The notes below the pieces were generated by a model. It did no database searches. It had not been told where the DNA came from and saw only the letters and a list, made by a program, of their open reading frames with translations. Both the position numbers and the translations under genes were made by a program. 64,000 nucleotides of DNA from CBDHGY01 sp965263325 (GTDB taxonomy: Bacteria; Pseudomonadota; Alphaproteobacteria; Caulobacterales; Hyphomonadaceae). Location: positions 1 to 64,000 of the forward strand of contig CBDHGY010000001.1 in NCBI GenBank assembly GCA_965263325.1. Reading direction: 5' to 3'. Shown here piece after piece: positions 62,502 through 64,000 of this stretch. Position 1 is the first letter of the stretch, and each line of letters begins with the position of its first letter.

Positions 62502-64000
62502 TTAACCGCTGCCGATTAACGCAAGCCACTCCGCCTCGGTCATCGTTTGAACGCCGAGGCTTTCTGCCTTTTTGAGTTTTGACCCCGCCTTAGCGCCAGC
62601 AACGAGGATATCAGTTTTTCCGGAAACGGATCCGGAAACTTTTGCACCCAGCGCAGTCGCGCGTGCTTTAGCTTCATCTCGTGTCATCTGCTCGAGCGTA
62701 CCTGTGAACACGACGGTTTTTCCAGCAACCGGACTATCAGACTGCGGCGCTTCACCATCCAGCACATCAATCTCCGCCATCAGCGCCTTCATCATTTCAC
62801 GGTTGTGCGGTTCGTGAGCGAACGCCATTAGCGACTTGACGGCCGTTTCACCAATGCCGTCGAGCGACATCAATTCCGCCGCAGCAACTCCCCCAAGCCC
62901 CTCTTCGCTCGCCTGCTCGACCAACGCCCAAAAACTCTGCCAACTGATGAAATGACGCGCAAACAGATCTGCGCTGGTACGTCCAACATTGCGAATTCCG
63001 AGCGCAGCCAGAAATCGACCAAACGGCGGTGTGCGCGCCCGGTCAATTGCTGACATCAACAAGCTGGCGGACCGCGCACCAAATCCTTCCCACATATCCA
63101 ATGGTGGGAACCCTTCTTCGGCGATACGCGCCTCAAGCCGGAATATATCTTGCGGGGCACGCACAATGCCCTTTTCGTAAAAGAGTTCAACCTGTTTCGC
63201 ACCAAGGCCGTCAATATCGAGCGTGCCGCGTGAGACAAAGTATTTCAAACGTTCTGTCAATTGCGCCGGGCAAATAAGTCCGCCGGTGCAACGCCGGCGC
63301 ACATCAACTTCACCCTTGTCGTTTACCTCTCGAACCGCTTCCGAACCACATTCCGGGCATACGGCCGGCACTACCCATTTCGGGCCTCCACCAGATTTCA
63401 CGACGCCCAAGACTTGAGGGATCACGTCCCCTGCGCGCTGGATCTCGACGACATCGCCGACACGCACGCCCAAACGCTCAATTTCGTCTTCATTGTGAAG
63501 CGTTGCGTTTGAGACGACAACACCGCCCACAGTGATGGGTGAGAGACGCGCGACCGGAGTCAGCGAGCCAGTTCGGCCGACCTGGATATCAATCGCTTCC
63601 AGCTGCGTAGTTGCTTTCTCAGCAGGAAACTTATGCGCAATCGCCCAGCGAGGTGCACGCGATTGGAACCCAAGTCGCTCTTGCCAGTCGAGGCGGTCGA
63701 CTTTGTACACAACACCATCGATGTCATAGCTCAATTGCGACCGCGCATCGGCGATGCTCTGATAAGCGGCGATTAAGTCATCCGTGGACGTATGACGCGT
63801 GAATAAGGGGTTTATTTCAAACCCCCAACTCTGGAGCAGGTGAACAGCCTCGCTTTGTGTATCTGCAAAGTCGCCTGATGTTTCACCCCAAGCATATGCA
63901 AAGAATTTTAGCGGCCGAGATTTCGTAACGGAGACGTCTTTCTGGCGCAAACTCCCGGCAGCGGCATTTCGCGGATTTGCAAAGGTTTTTCGACCCGCCG
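62502..64000 (-). CDS. ligA: NAD-dependent DNA ligase LigA, C-terminal part (truncated by window edge)
   Basis: The replicative DNA ligase. The frame is open to the right edge, where it reads FANPRNAAAGSLRQKD upstream of the TTG at 63950, so the N-terminal NMN and most of the adenylation domain are outside. Present are the end of the adenylation domain, the OB fold (RVGDVVEIQRAGDVIPQVLG), the zinc finger (CPECGS ... CTGGLICP), helix-hairpin-helix repeats (GIRNVG, LDGIGETAVKSLM) and a C-terminal BRCT domain (KTVVFTGTLEQMTRDEAKAR). It is convergent with the aminopeptidase gene. Confidence 0.95.
   Translation of the reverse strand, partial: AGRKTFANPRNAAAGSLRQKDVSVTKSRPLKFFAYAWGETSGDFADTQSEAVHLLQSWGFEINPLFTRHTSTDDLIAAYQSIADARSQLSYDIDGVVYKVDRLDWQERLGFQSRAPRWAIAHKFPAEKATTQLEAIDIQVGRTGSLTPVARLSPITVGGVVVSNATLHNEDEIERLGVRVGDVVEIQRAGDVIPQVLGVVKSGGGPKWVVPAVCPECGSEAVREVNDKGEVDVRRRCTGGLICPAQLTERLKYFVSRGTLDIDGLGAKQVELFYEKGIVRAPQDIFRLEARIAEEGFPPLDMWEGFGARSASLLMSAIDRARTPPFGRFLAALGIRNVGRTSADLFARHFISWQSFWALVEQASEEGLGGVAAAELMSLDGIGETAVKSLMAFAHEPHNREMMKALMAEIDVLDGEAPQSDSPVAGKTVVFTGTLEQMTRDEAKARATALGAKVSGSVSGKTDILVAGAKAGSKLKKAESLGVQTMTEAEWLALIGSG

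Overview
The window looks like a chromosomal stretch of a dimorphic or budding alphaproteobacterium near Hyphomonadaceae/Caulobacterales. The evidence is a class I (archaeal-type) lysyl-tRNA synthetase, a PodJ-like polarity protein with a TTAA-N7-TTAA CtrA box and GANTC sites in its promoter, a STAS-fused MlaE, a DgcA-type N-acetyl-Glu racemase, a Zur regulator and the alphaproteobacterial DNA-ligase-associated repair genes. The assignment is by gene content only.

Layout. 0-3.6 kb is accessory: the 3' part of an IS3-family element, then a minus-strand two-gene cassette (an unrecognised 323-aa protein and a pentapeptide/WD40-like propeller protein), ending at the 3' side of tRNA-Tyr. 3.6-11.5 kb holds rlmB, a proline-rich membrane protein, two TauE/SafE exporters, a DUF4199 protein beside a membrane-tethered LuxR-type regulator, a VOC protein, a large coiled-coil membrane protein and an Hpt protein. 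11.5-24 kb holds an aldose epimerase, a complete Mla-type lipid transport operon, dgcA, a carboxymuconolactone decarboxylase/VOC pair, an XRE-plus-two-membrane-protein operon with apparent autoregulatory operators, a beta-hydroxylase, lysS, an O-antigen-ligase-like protein, a GST and a thioesterase. 24-33 kb holds an ATP-dependent DNA ligase, two tandem TadG-like genes (the second frameshifted), carB and greA. 33-39.5 kb holds an ELM1-like protein, zur, thioesterase, protease and lipoprotein genes. 39.5-47.1 kb is a fatty-acid beta-oxidation operon headed by a MerR regulator. 47.3-51 kb is the PodJ-like gene. 51-57.8 kb holds pdeM, the Lhr-like helicase, a serine hydrolase and a frameshifted ligase-associated exonuclease. 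57.9-64 kb holds a trypsin-like lipoprotein, prmA, a 47-aa basic protein, aminopeptidase P and the C-terminal part of ligA, which runs off the right edge.

How genes work together. The four ligase-associated DNA repair proteins (ligase, helicase, PdeM, exonuclease) are all present but spread over about 33 kb. The MerR gene and the five genes behind it give two acyl-CoA dehydrogenases, an enoyl-CoA hydratase/3-hydroxyacyl-CoA dehydrogenase and a thiolase, a near-complete beta-oxidation cycle. MlaE, MlaF, MlaD and a lipoprotein form one inner-membrane to outer-membrane phospholipid transporter.

The best candidate for an undescribed system is the two-gene cassette at 779-3145 beside tRNA-Tyr. 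The second is the XRE/membrane-protein operon at 18194-19345. Three places (the end of the O-antigen ligase, the second TadG gene, the exonuclease) look like recent gene damage or base-calling errors and need a check against reads.
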